Assembly (NCBI RefSeq): GCF_016862635.1 | Contig: NZ_BONI01000092.1 | Location: forward strand, 1-33,893 | DNA from: Catellatospora coxensis | Lineage (GTDB): Bacteria > Actinomycetota > Actinomycetes > Mycobacteriales > Micromonosporaceae | Direction: 5' to 3' | DNA: 33,893 bases | Shown: positions 1-7,415 of the stretch, piece by piece | How positions within the stretch are numbered: the first letter of the stretch is position 1 | Layout of the letters: each line of letters starts with the position of its first letter | Notes under the pieces: generated by a model | Told to the model about the DNA's origin: nothing | Databases searched by the model: none | What the model saw: only the letters and a program-made list of their open reading frames with translations | Position numbers and translations under genes: made by a program

Positions 1-13
1 AGGTTCCGCGCAG

Positions 14-529
14 GTGTCCACGCCTCCGGTCGCGTCCGCGGCGCCGGCCCCGCCCGTCGCGCCGCCGCCCGTGGCCCGGGCCACGCAGCCCGCGCCGCCG
101 CGGTTGCAGCTGCCGAGCGAGCCGGCTCCGGCAACCCGTCCGCAGGCCACGCCCCCAGGGCGGCCGGCCGGCGGGCCTGGGCCGGTGCTGGTGCAGCTCG
201 GTGAGGTGTCGGTCAGCTCGACCACCATTCACACGCCGTCGGGCGAGATCCCGCTGCGCGGTTCGCAGTGGACGGTCAGCGACCAGTGGCACTCCCAGCA
301 GCGCATCCCTGCCTGGGCGGTGGTCTGCGCCGTCGTGGGCTTCTTCCTGGTCTGCTTCCTGAGCCTGCTCTTCCTGCTCGCCAAGGAGACCCGGTACAGC
401 GGCACGGTGCAGGTCCTCATCACCAACGGCCCGCGGCAGTACGTGATCCGCATCCCGGTGACCGACCAGCGCGTGGTCGCCCACATCCACGCCCAGGTCA
501 ACTACGCCCGCTCACTCGCCGCCCTGTAA
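14..529 (+). CDS. Single-pass membrane protein with Pro/Ala-rich N-terminus, unknown function (5' end may lie outside the window)
   Basis: From the GTG at 14 this reads 171 residues. Residues 1-60 are very rich in Pro and Ala and probably disordered. Next comes a short folded stretch (VLVQLGEVSVSS, then PLRGSQWTVSDQW), one clear membrane segment at about 95-122 (starting IPAWAVVCAVVGFF) followed by the positive/negative stop LAKETRY, and a beta-rich tail of about 45 residues. The frame stays open to the left edge, so the true start may be upstream and the Pro-rich part longer. I recognise the overall type as a conserved actinobacterial membrane protein but know no function. It converges on the M20 peptidase gene, with a long hairpin between them. 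Confidence 0.6.
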   Translation: MSTPPVASAAPAPPVAPPPVARATQPAPPRLQLPSEPAPATRPQATPPGRPAGGPGPVLVQLGEVSVSSTTIHTPSGEIPLRGSQWTVSDQWHSQQRIPAWAVVCAVVGFFLVCFLSLLFLLAKETRYSGTVQVLITNGPRQYVIRIPVTDQRVVAHIHAQVNYARSLAAL

Positions 530-553
530 CCGGCCCGACGCGCTCCACCTGGA

Positions 554-618
554 ATCGACGTTGGCCTATCACATCGAATACGAGTAGATCGAACTCGATG
601 TGATAGGCCAACGTCGAT
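554..618. repeat. Perfect 24-bp inverted repeat, family copy 1 (GGCCTAT/ATAGGCC hairpin)
   Basis: Bases 554-577 are an exact reverse complement of 595-618, separated by a 17-nt loop. The core is GTTGGCCTATCACATCGA. It sits between two convergent genes, so it could end transcription, but no T-run follows either arm. A related hairpin lies at 12127-12183: the left arms match at 18 of 20 bases (ACGTTGGCCTATCACATCGA here). This suggests a dispersed extragenic palindromic element, not a simple terminator. Confidence 0.85.
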
Positions 619-687
619 GACAAACGGGGCGTGGAACGTGAGCCGCCCACGGCCCGCAGGTGCGCGGGCGCGTGGGCGGCACGCGGG

Positions 688-2061
688 TCAGGACTTGGCG
701 GCCTCGGCCACGTTGTGCAGGAGCAGCGCCTCGGCGAGGCAGACTCGCGCGAACTCGCCCAGGTGCAGGCTCTCGTTCGGCCCGTGCGCCTTGGCGTGCG
801 GGTCCTCCACACCGGTGACCAGGATCGACGCCCCCGGGAACATCTCCTGGAAGGTCGCGATGAACGGGATCGAGCCGCCCACGCCGATCTCGACCGGCTC
901 GGTGCCGTCCCAGGCCGTCGCGAACGCCGAGCGGGCCGCGTCGAAGTACTTGCCGGTCGCGTCGATCACGCACGCGTTGCCGTCGTGCTCGAACTCGAAG
1001 CTGATCTTCGCGCCCCACGGCACGTGCTTCTCCAGGTGCGCCGTCAGCGCCTGGTACGCCGACTTCGGGTCGTCGCCGGGGGCCAGCCGCAGGCTCAGCT
1101 TGGCGCGGGCCACCGGGACCAGCGCGTTGGGTGCCTCGGCCGTGCGCGGGGCGTCGATGCCGAGCACCGCCAGCGCCGGCTTGGTCCACATCCGGTCGAC
1201 GATGCGGCCGGTGCCGATCAGCTCGACGCCGTCGAGGATGCCCGCCTCGGCGCGGTAGCGGTCCACCGGGTAGTCCAGCGGCGCAGCCTCGCCGCTGACC
1301 AGGCCGGGCACCGCGACGTCGCCGTTCTCGTCGTGCAGGGTGGCCAGCATCCGGCACAGCACGGTCAGCGCGTCGGGCACGGGGCCGCCGAACATGCCGC
1401 TGTGCACCGCGGACTCCAGCACCTGCACGTCGACGAAGCTGTTCACGATGCCGCGCAGCGAGGTGGTCAGCGCGGGCACGCCGATGTCCCAGTTGCCGGA
1501 GTCGGCGATGACGATGACGTCGGCGGCGAGCTCGGCCTTGTGCTTCTCCAGCAGGCCGGGCAGCGAGTCGGAGCCGAACTCCTCCTCGCCCTCGACGAAC
1601 ACGACCACGCCCAGGGGCAGCCGGTCGTCGTCGGTGCCGCAGCCGAACGCGCGCAGCGCCGCGATGTGCGCCATGACGCCGGCCTTGTCGTCGGCGGCGC
1701 CGCGGCCGTAGAGGCGGCCGTCGCGCTCGGTCGGCTCGAACGGGTCGGACTCCCACTTGCTCAGGTCGCCGACCGGCTGGACGTCGTGGTGGGCGTACAG
1801 CAGGACGGTCGGTGCTCCGGGCGGGGCGGGGCGGCGGCCGATGACCGCGGGGTGCCCGTCGCCGATGCGGCTGACCTGCACGTCGAGCCCGACGCCGCGC
1901 ATGAGTTCGGCGACCGCCTGGGCGGAACGCTCCAGCGGGGCGAAGTCGAAGCCGTCGAAGGCGATGCCGGGGATGCGTACGAGCGCCTCGAGGTCGGCCC
2001 GTACCCCCGGGAGCTCGCGCTCGATCGCAGCGCGCAGCTCATCAACAGTGAGGGTCGTCAT
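688..2061 (-). CDS. M20 family metallopeptidase, probable dipeptidase
   Basis: The 457-residue product is a normal length for the M20/CNDP dipeptidase group, cytosolic two-zinc exopeptidases. Visible motifs: YAHHDVQPVGD around 89-99 (zinc ligand H91, catalytic D93), GRGAADDKAG at 119-128 (bridging Asp), VEGEEEFGS at 156-164 (general-base and zinc-binding Glu pair) and ADSGNW at 187-192. A dimerisation-domain His follows in SAVHSGMFGG. There is no signal peptide. The ATG has no clear ribosome-binding site; CAGGAT lies 7 nt upstream and might be a poor leaderless -10. The exact substrate cannot be told from sequence; peptide hydrolysis is inferred from the family. Confidence 0.9.
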   Translation of the reverse strand: MTTLTVDELRAAIERELPGVRADLEALVRIPGIAFDGFDFAPLERSAQAVAELMRGVGLDVQVSRIGDGHPAVIGRRPAPPGAPTVLLYAHHDVQPVGDLSKWESDPFEPTERDGRLYGRGAADDKAGVMAHIAALRAFGCGTDDDRLPLGVVVFVEGEEEFGSDSLPGLLEKHKAELAADVIVIADSGNWDIGVPALTTSLRGIVNSFVDVQVLESAVHSGMFGGPVPDALTVLCRMLATLHDENGDVAVPGLVSGEAAPLDYPVDRYRAEAGILDGVELIGTGRIVDRMWTKPALAVLGIDAPRTAEAPNALVPVARAKLSLRLAPGDDPKSAYQALTAHLEKHVPWGAKISFEFEHDGNACVIDATGKYFDAARSAFATAWDGTEPVEIGVGGSIPFIATFQEMFPGASILVTGVEDPHAKAHGPNESLHLGEFARVCLAEALLLHNVAEAAKS

Positions 2062-2143
2062 GAGGATGATCCTGTCACGGCCCGCCGACGATCTGCACGG
2101 CGATCGGCTGGTTGGAGCCGGTGCCGCACCGACGCCGCCGGGC

Positions 2144-2695
2144 TCAGCCGGTTCCGTCGATGCGCACGTCGGCCAGCGTCGCGGTGCCGTCGGCGGCGAA
2201 GTGGATCGCCTCCCGCCGCCGCCACGCGCGCAGCACCGGCTGCATCGCCGGACCGTCGCGCAGCACGCTGCGCGCCCGGCGCACCCGGGCCGGGGCGTCG
2301 ACGTACACGGTTAGACTGGCCCAGGCCCGGCCCTCCGCGCGGGCACTGCCGACCCCCTCGACGATCACGATCTCGGCAGGCCACACGGTCACCCACTCGG
2401 TGCCGAAACGCCGCAGGTGCCAGTCGTACGGGTGGTAGCCGCCCGGCGCGCCGAGCCGGATCGGCGCGAGCACCTGCCGCTCCAGCCGCGACCAGTACGT
2501 GAACTGGTCATCCCACCCGTCGAGCAGGTCATCGGTGTGCACCACGGCGACCGAACGCTCCCCCAGCGCCTCCGCCAGCCGTGCCGCGTAGAAGGTCTTC
2601 CCCGCCCCACTCGGCCCGTCGACCAGCACCAACCGGCTGCGTCCGAGCCGCGCCGGAGCCGCCAGCACCCGCGCCACCTCCGCGTCCGTCACCAC
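2144..2695 (-). CDS. P-loop kinase of the uridine kinase-like type
   Basis: The 183-residue protein has a Walker A motif GPSGAGKT at about 27-34, then HTDDLLDGWDD (a possible substrate/Mg region as in uridine kinases) and a Walker B-like strand IVIVEGVGS. There is no membrane segment. Two consecutive GTG codons could start it; GAGGAGGGG lies just upstream and supports this region. It follows cobQ on the same strand after a gap of about 110 bp that holds a nested palindrome, so co-transcription with cobQ is uncertain. The phosphate acceptor is not known; nucleoside kinase is inferred from family resemblance only. Confidence 0.75.
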   Translation of the reverse strand: MVTDAEVARVLAAPARLGRSRLVLVDGPSGAGKTFYAARLAEALGERSVAVVHTDDLLDGWDDQFTYWSRLERQVLAPIRLGAPGGYHPYDWHLRRFGTEWVTVWPAEIVIVEGVGSARAEGRAWASLTVYVDAPARVRRARSVLRDGPAMQPVLRAWRRREAIHFAADGTATLADVRIDGTG

Positions 2696-2723
2696 ACCCC
2701 CTCCTCTCCGATCCGGTCGCCCG

Positions 2724-2783
2724 GCAGTTTCGGGGAAACCGCACCCATCGGCACGACCGATCGCGCAGTTTCCCCGAAACTGC
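2724..2783. repeat. Nested palindrome, 16-bp perfect outer stem
   Basis: Bases 2724-2739 (GCAGTTTCGGGGAAAC) are exactly complementary to 2768-2783. Within the 28-nt loop there is a second hairpin, ATCGG (2747-2751) with CCGAT (2757-2761). No T-run follows, so this is not a standard terminator. It lies between cobQ and the kinase, which point the same way. It may be an extragenic palindromic element or a processing/attenuation structure. Confidence 0.8.
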
Positions 2784-2804
2784 AGGCAGGCAATCGGGTG
2801 GAGG

Positions 2805-4343
2805 TCATGCGAGCGTCGGTGCGCCGGGGGGCAGGAAGGGCAGGCCCACGGGCGCTCCCTTCTCGATGAGGTGCCAGAGGGACTCGGTGTCGAGGTGTTC
2901 TTCGACCAGGTCGCCGAGGCGGTCGACGGTGGCCTCGCGCATGGCGGCGAAGCCGGTGTCCGGCGCGACCTCGAAGCCGTGCCGCCCGGCCAGGCCCGCG
3001 GCCAGGGTGAGGAAGCGGCGGCGGAACTCGTCGGACTCGAACGCGCCGTGCCAGTGCGTGCCGAACACGTTGCCCGCGGCCACCCCCTCGGTCTCGCCGC
3101 CGGGCAGGGTGATCAGCGAGGCCAGCGCCGGATCGCGGTACGCCACCCGCCCGTGATGGATCTCGTAGCCGCGCACGTCCGCGCCGAGCGCCTGACCGGC
3201 CGGCCGGGACAGCGTCTTGTCCGGCGCGAACACGATGCGCACCGGCAGCAGCCCGAGCCCGGCCACCTCGCCGCGGCGGCTCTCCACCTCGTCGGCGATC
3301 TGCTCGGACAGCATCTGGAAGCCGCCGCAGATGCCCAGCAGCGGCCGCCCGGCGCGGGCGTGCGCGAGCACCGCGCGGTCCAGGCCGGTGTCGCGCAGCC
3401 AGCGCAGATCGTCCACGGTCGCCTTGGTGCCGGGCAGCACGACCAGGTCGGCGTCGGCGATCTCGCCCGGTTCGACGGTCAGCCGCACGCTCACGCCGGG
3501 CTCGCAGGCCAGCGCTTCGGCGTCGGTGGCGTTGGAGATGTGCGGCAGCCGCACCACGGCGACCCGCAGCCACTCCCGCCCCCGGGCCGGGCCGGGCCGA
3601 CCGAGCACCCGCCCGTACGCGAGCGCGTCCTCGGCGTCGAGCCACAGGTCCACATCGAACGGCAGCACGCCGTACACGGTCCGGCCGGTGGCCGCCTCGA
3701 TCATGTCGACGCCGGGCTGCAGCAGGCTTCGTGAGCCGCGGAACTTGTTGACCACGAACCCCGCGATCAGCGCCTGGTCCTCGGCGTCGAGCAGGGCGAC
3801 GGTGCCGAACATGGCCGCGAACACGCCACCACGGTCGATGTCGCCGACCACGATCGTCGGCATCCGCCCGTGCCGGGCCAGCCCCATGTTCACGTAGTCG
3901 TGGTCCCGGAGGTTGATCTCCGCCGGGCTGCCCGCGCCCTCGCAGACCACCACGTCGTACTCGGCGCGCAGCTCGTCGTAGGCGGCGAACGCGGCGCCGG
4001 ACATGGCCGACTTCAGCCGCCGGAAGTTCGCCGCGTCGATGGTGTCCACCGCCTGCCCCAGCAGCACGACCTGGCTGGTGTGGTCGCTGCCGGGCTTGAG
4101 CAGCACCGGATTGAACCGCACCTGCGGCTCCAAGCCGCTGGCGACCGCCTGCAGCGCCTGTGCCCGCCCGATCTCCCCGCCACGGCCCGACGCGTCGACG
4201 ACGACCGCGGAGTTGTTCGACATGTTCTGCGCCTTGAACGGGGCGACCCGCACACCGCGGCGGTGCAGCCAGCGGCACACGCCCGCGGTCAGCACGCTCT
4301 TGCCGGCGTCGGAGGTCGTGCCGGCGATCAAGATCCCGCTCAT
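2805..4343 (-). CDS. cobQ: Cobyric acid synthase
   Basis: CobQ performs the ATP- and glutamine-dependent amidation of four side chains of adenosylcobyrinic acid a,c-diamide in B12 synthesis. The 512 residues show the N-terminal DTB-synthetase-like ATPase (GTTSDAGKS at 8-16, [12 protein letters not shown] at 34-45, a CobQ hallmark), [13 protein letters not shown] around 164-176, and a C-terminal class I glutamine amidotransferase domain with nucleophile C339 in GICGGFQML and the His of GTHWHG near residue 440. No other cob gene is visible, so this copy stands alone here. TAGGCT ends 6 nt before the ATG, suggesting a leaderless transcript. The B12-controlled nrdAB in the same window makes the local B12 link notable but may be coincidence. 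Confidence 0.96.
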   Translation of the reverse strand: MSGILIAGTTSDAGKSVLTAGVCRWLHRRGVRVAPFKAQNMSNNSAVVVDASGRGGEIGRAQALQAVASGLEPQVRFNPVLLKPGSDHTSQVVLLGQAVDTIDAANFRRLKSAMSGAAFAAYDELRAEYDVVVCEGAGSPAEINLRDHDYVNMGLARHGRMPTIVVGDIDRGGVFAAMFGTVALLDAEDQALIAGFVVNKFRGSRSLLQPGVDMIEAATGRTVYGVLPFDVDLWLDAEDALAYGRVLGRPGPARGREWLRVAVVRLPHISNATDAEALACEPGVSVRLTVEPGEIADADLVVLPGTKATVDDLRWLRDTGLDRAVLAHARAGRPLLGICGGFQMLSEQIADEVESRRGEVAGLGLLPVRIVFAPDKTLSRPAGQALGADVRGYEIHHGRVAYRDPALASLITLPGGETEGVAAGNVFGTHWHGAFESDEFRRRFLTLAAGLAGRHGFEVAPDTGFAAMREATVDRLGDLVEEHLDTESLWHLIEKGAPVGLPFLPPGAPTLA

Positions 4344-4349
4344 GGCCCC

Positions 4350-4355
4350 AGCCTA
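4350..4355 (-). promoter_or_regulatory. Candidate -10 box (TAGGCT) for leaderless cobQ transcript
   Basis: TAGGCT on the minus strand ends exactly 6 nt before the cobQ ATG, the distance expected if transcription starts at the A of the start codon. No Shine-Dalgarno sequence can fit. I see no good -35 at 17-18 bp. Confidence 0.5.
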
Positions 4356-4384
4356 GGGGAACGCGATGTTCCCCCCTCGGTAGC

Positions 4385-4423
4385 GGGGCGACCGGCCTCC
4401 CCCAGCATGCCACCGGTCGCCCC
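4385..4423 (-). terminator. Hairpin downstream of ssb
   Basis: GGGGCGACCGG (4385-4395) pairs perfectly with CCGGTCGCCCC (4413-4423) around a 17-nt loop. It starts 15 bp after the ssb stop on the minus strand and precedes the cobQ promoter. There is no T-run, as is common for GC-rich actinobacterial terminators. Confidence 0.65.
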
Positions 4424-4437
4424 TCCCCTCCCGGGGT

Positions 4438-5097
4438 CTACGCCGCGACGGGCACGCGCGAGCGGGCCGCCGCCTCGTTCTCGTCGAGGTCGTCGTCGTC
4501 CTCGTCGTCGGCGTCCTGCTCGCCGGTGACGAGTTCGGCCTGCAGGCCGCCGCCGCGCAGCGAGGAGATCGCGTCCAGGTCGAACGCCCCGCCGAAGGAC
4601 GCGTCGTCGTCCTCGGCGTACAGCGGGTCGTTCAGGTCCGGTCCGATCCGCATGTCCGGCGCTGCCTCGGTCTCCTCGCCGCCCACCCGGCTCTCGCCCG
4701 TGCCGTCCTCGAGCGCGCTGGTCGCGGTGCTCAGCTTGGTCCGGGCGAACTTGCCCCGGCCCCGGGACAGGTCGTGCCCGACCGCCGCCGCCTCCAGCTC
4801 GTACATCACGCGGCGCTGCCCGTCCTCGTCGATCCAGTCCCGGGTGTAGAGGCGGCCGACGACCACGACCGGGTCGCCGACCATGACCGAGCTGGCGACG
4901 CCCTCGGCGAGCCGGCGCCAGCAGTTGACGCGTACGCGCAGGCTGTTCCCGTCGACCCAGCGGTTGTTGGCCCGGTCCAGCCGGCGGGCTGTGGAGGCCA
5001 CCTTGAAGTTGGCCACGAGCTGCCCGGACTGGCTGGTGCGCCGCCACTCCGGCGCGGTGAGCACGTTGCCCACGATGGTGATGTTCGTATCGAACAC
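4438..5097 (-). CDS. ssb: Single-stranded DNA-binding protein
   Basis: The start chosen is the GTG at 5097, preceded by GAGGAGAAGG, giving 219 residues (VFDTNITIVGNVL onwards). The first ~110 residues form the SSB OB-fold: NITIVGNVLTAPEWRR, LVANFKVAS, WRRLAEGVASSVMVGDPVVV and GRLYTRDWIDEDGQR are recognisable. The remaining ~100 residues are acidic and disordered (a run of Asp/Glu near 195-210). The tip does not carry the canonical DDDxPF motif that recruits partner proteins; it ends SRVPVAA. A missing tip motif and a position outside the usual rpsF-ssb-rpsR operon suggest a paralogue, not the main replication SSB. It is divergent from the hydrolase gene. Confidence 0.88.
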   Translation of the reverse strand: MFDTNITIVGNVLTAPEWRRTSQSGQLVANFKVASTARRLDRANNRWVDGNSLRVRVNCWRRLAEGVASSVMVGDPVVVVGRLYTRDWIDEDGQRRVMYELEAAAVGHDLSRGRGKFARTKLSTATSALEDGTGESRVGGEETEAAPDMRIGPDLNDPLYAEDDDASFGGAFDLDAISSLRGGGLQAELVTGEQDADDEDDDDLDENEAAARSRVPVAA

Positions 5098-5249
5098 TGC
5101 CTTCTCCTCTCGACGTCCGACCCGCAGAGAGTGCGCCGTGGGGGCCGGGGCGGGCCATCGACGCGGTCGGCGTCCTGTGGACGGCCGGCAGCTTGGGGAT
5201 AACCGCCTGATCATGGAGTTGATCTGCTATGCCGACCCCTACTTCGCGG

Positions 5250-5255
5250 TAACAT
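5250..5255 (+). promoter_or_regulatory. Candidate -10 box (TAACAT) for leaderless hydrolase transcript
   Basis: TAACAT ends 6 nt before the GTG at 5262 and no ribosome-binding site is visible. No convincing -35 is seen at the normal spacing. Confidence 0.5.
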
Positions 5256-5261
5256 AGGCCC

Positions 5262-6206
5262 GTGCAGACCGACATCCTGGGCGACCCCTACCTGCAGCGC
5301 GTCATCGAGCTCCCCGACGACGACCAGGGCCGGGTCATCGCGACCCTGGTGAGCCGGCGCGCGCCCGGGAGCAGCCGGCGCGCGGTGCTCTACCTGCACG
5401 GCTTCACCGACTACTTCTTCCAGACCCACCTGGCCGACTTCTTCGTCGAGCGCGGCTACGACTTCTACGCCCTCGACCTGCGCAAGTACGGCCGCAGCCT
5501 GCTGGCGCACCAGACGCCGAACTTCACCCGCAGCATGGACGAGTACTTCCCCGAGCTGGACGAGGCGGCGCGGATCATCCGCGAGGAGGACGGCCACGAC
5601 ACGATGGTGGTCGCCGCGCACTCCACCGGCGGCCTCATCGCCTCGCTGTGGGCGCACGCCCGCGCCGACGCGCAGCTCGTCGACGGGCTGCTGCTCAACA
5701 GCCCGTTCTTCGACTTCAACGCGCCGTGGGTGCTGCGCCGCCCGGCGGTGTCGGCGGTCGGGTCGCTGGCCCAGCGCGCGCCGTACCGGGTGGTGCCGCT
5801 GAAGCTGCCCGGCCTGTACGGCCGGAGCCTGCACCGCGACCACGACGGCGAGTGGGACTACCGGGTCGAGTGGAAGCCGGTGACCGGCTTCCCGGTGCGG
5901 GTGGCCTGGCTGAAGGCGATCCGCAGCGGCCAGCGCCGGCTGCACGCCGGGCTCGGGCTGCGGGTGCCGGTGTTCGTCGGCTGCTCGACGGCGTCGTACC
6001 GGCAGCGGGTGTGGTCGGAGCTGGCGCACGAGGCCGACGCGGTGCTCAACGTGGACCACATCGTGCGGTGGGCGCCCGCGCTGGGCAGCGAGGTCACGCT
6101 GGCACGCATCGAGGGCGGCAAGCACGATCTGACCCTGTCCCGGCAGCCCGCCCGCGACCGCTTCTTCGCCGAGTCCGACCGGTGGCTCCGGACCCGGCTG
6201 GGCTGA
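5262..6206 (+). CDS. Alpha/beta hydrolase (serine hydrolase)
   Basis: The 314-residue cytosolic protein has an alpha/beta-hydrolase fold of the lysophospholipase-like type. LYLHGFTDYFF at about 43-53 holds the oxyanion HG pair. The nucleophile elbow is AHSTGG with S121 (the usual first Gly is His). The late GGKHDLTLS motif near residue 285 supplies the catalytic His, with an acid probably in the preceding strands. The early segment FYALDLRKYGRS is typical of the family. The substrate is unknown, probably a carboxylic ester or lipid. A stable hairpin begins right after the TGA. It shares its upstream region with the divergent ssb gene. Confidence 0.85.
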   Translation: MQTDILGDPYLQRVIELPDDDQGRVIATLVSRRAPGSSRRAVLYLHGFTDYFFQTHLADFFVERGYDFYALDLRKYGRSLLAHQTPNFTRSMDEYFPELDEAARIIREEDGHDTMVVAAHSTGGLIASLWAHARADAQLVDGLLLNSPFFDFNAPWVLRRPAVSAVGSLAQRAPYRVVPLKLPGLYGRSLHRDHDGEWDYRVEWKPVTGFPVRVAWLKAIRSGQRRLHAGLGLRVPVFVGCSTASYRQRVWSELAHEADAVLNVDHIVRWAPALGSEVTLARIEGGKHDLTLSRQPARDRFFAESDRWLRTRLG

Positions 6207-6224
6207 CCCGCGCATCAGTGCGGG
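6207..6224 (+). terminator. Hairpin directly after the hydrolase stop codon
   Basis: CCCGCGC and GTGCGGG form a 7-bp stem (one G-T pair) around ATCA, abutting the stop codon. It is followed by the A/T-richer GCATGAATATAAG. Probably the hydrolase transcript end. Confidence 0.55.
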
Positions 6225-6333
6225 CATGAATATAAGTCGCTGTTCGGAGGGCGTGTCGCTGCCCTAGGATCGTGGTCAACTTCCGCCGGGTAGCCGATCA
6301 CGCCGGCCGTCCCGCGCGGTAGCCTTCAATCGC

Positions 6334-6410
6334 GCGCTCGTAGCTCAGCTGGATAGAGCAGGGGCCTTCTAATCCTCAGGTCGCAGGTTCGAGTCCTGCC
6401 GGGCGCACCA
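6334..6410 (+). tRNA. tRNA-Arg (anticodon UCU)
   Basis: All arms are visible: acceptor GCGCTCG pairs with CGGGCGC (one U-G), D stem GCTC/GAGC with loop AGCTGGATA, anticodon loop CTTCTAA with anticodon TCT at 6368-6370, and T arm GCAGG-TTCGAGT-CCTGC. The CCA end is encoded. This tRNA reads AGA/AGG codons, which are rare in such a GC-rich genome. Oddity: the last anticodon-stem pair (positions 31 and 39) is C opposite T, a mismatch, and pair 28-42 is G-T, so the stem is weaker than usual. TAGGAT at 6265-6270 is a possible -10 for a precursor with a leader of about 55 nt. Confidence 0.95.
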
Positions 6411-6490
6411 CATCGGGTCTACGCCGTTCCGGGCACTCAGGTGCCTGGTGGTCTGCGAAAACCTGGCGACACGGTGTCGCCTGTCGGTGG

Positions 6491-6496
6491 TAGCTT
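6491..6496 (+). promoter_or_regulatory. Candidate -10 box (TAGCTT) for a leaderless transcript
   Basis: TAGCTT ends 6 nt before the GTG at 6503. The intervening CCCCCG is no ribosome-binding site, so a leaderless mRNA is likely. Confidence 0.5.
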
Positions 6497-6502
6497 CCCC
6501 CG

Positions 6503-7363
6503 GTGAACTACCCCTCACCTGAATCGACTCCGCCGCCCTACGGGCAGCCGCCGTACCCGCAGGTTCCGGCACCGCCGCCGGCCGCGCCGCAGTCCGGCCC
6601 GCCCGCGGACCCCTACGCGCCCTACGGCGCCGCCCCCCAGTACGGCACCGGACAGCCGCAGTACGGCGCCGGCCCGCAGTACGCCGCGAGCCAGCCCTAC
6701 AGCGCTCCCCCGCAGCAGACGCCGCCCGGTGGCTACGGGGCGCCCTACCAGCAGTTGCCGCCGCCGAAGTCGGGGACCAACGGCTTCGCCATCGCCTCGC
6801 TGATCTTCGGCGTGATGGGCGGCGTCCTGCTCGGCTTCATCTTCGGCTTCGTCGCGCTGTCGCAGATCAAGAAGCGCAACCAGGGCGGCAAGGGCATGGC
6901 CGTCGCCGGCCTGGCCCTCAGCACGCTCTGGTCGCTGGTCATCTGCGGCGTGATCGGCGTCGCCATCATCGCCGCCAACGACGACAGCACGACCGGCACC
7001 AGCGGCACGGGCGACGACACGTCCGTGTACTCGCTGCGCATCGGCGACTGCCTCAACGACCTGAGCACCGAGGACGAGATCGAGGAGCTGCCGGTCGTGG
7101 CGTGCACCGAGCCGCACGACGGTGAGGTATACGCCGAGTTCAAGCTGACCGAGACCACGTTCCCGGGGGTCGACGGGATCGAGAAGATCGCCGACCCGCG
7201 CTGCGCGAGCCTGCTCAAGTCGTACGCGCCCAACGCCGTGGACGACCCGGGAGTGGACACGTACTACCTCTACCCGACCGCTGAGAGCTGGGCGCGCGGC
7301 GACCGCGCGATCACCTGCATCGCCAGCTTCGACCCGGCCCGCACGGGCAAGCTCAAGGGCTGA
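6503..7363 (+). CDS. DUF4190 membrane protein with septum-formation-like C-terminal domain
   Basis: The 286 residues begin with about 90 residues rich in Pro, Gly, Tyr and Gln (repeated PQYG and QPQYGAG units). A DUF4190-like two-helix membrane module follows (about 94-155: GFAIASLIFGVMGG, the basic loop QIKKRNQGGKGMAVAGLALS, then a second helix). The extracytoplasmic C-terminal domain starts at YSLRIGDCLNDL and contains CTEPHDGEVYAEFKL, the Cys/His pattern of the actinobacterial septum-formation domain, with later Cys in DPRCASLL and ITCIASF. Four Cys suggest two disulfides outside the membrane. The cellular role is inferred only. A strong bidirectional terminator separates it from the convergent M16 gene. 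Confidence 0.8.
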   Translation: MNYPSPESTPPPYGQPPYPQVPAPPPAAPQSGPPADPYAPYGAAPQYGTGQPQYGAGPQYAASQPYSAPPQQTPPGGYGAPYQQLPPPKSGTNGFAIASLIFGVMGGVLLGFIFGFVALSQIKKRNQGGKGMAVAGLALSTLWSLVICGVIGVAIIAANDDSTTGTSGTGDDTSVYSLRIGDCLNDLSTEDEIEELPVVACTEPHDGEVYAEFKLTETTFPGVDGIEKIADPRCASLLKSYAPNAVDDPGVDTYYLYPTAESWARGDRAITCIASFDPARTGKLKG

Positions 7364-7373
7364 TCCCGAAACA

Positions 7374-7412
7374 GGGGCGCCGATCGGGACCAGCAGTCCC
7401 GGACGGCGCCCT
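7374..7412. terminator. Bidirectional terminator between convergent genes
   Basis: The outer stem GGGCGCCG (7375-7382) pairs with CGGCGCCC (7404-7411), and an inner stem CGGGAC/GTCCCG surrounds a CAGCA loop. It fills the gap between the DUF4190 gene and the M16 gene. Confidence 0.85.
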
Positions 7413-7415
7413 TCG

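Noticed and set aside
6334-6502. tRNA-Arg as an integration site
   Set aside because: No repeat of its 3' end is found downstream and no integrase gene is nearby.
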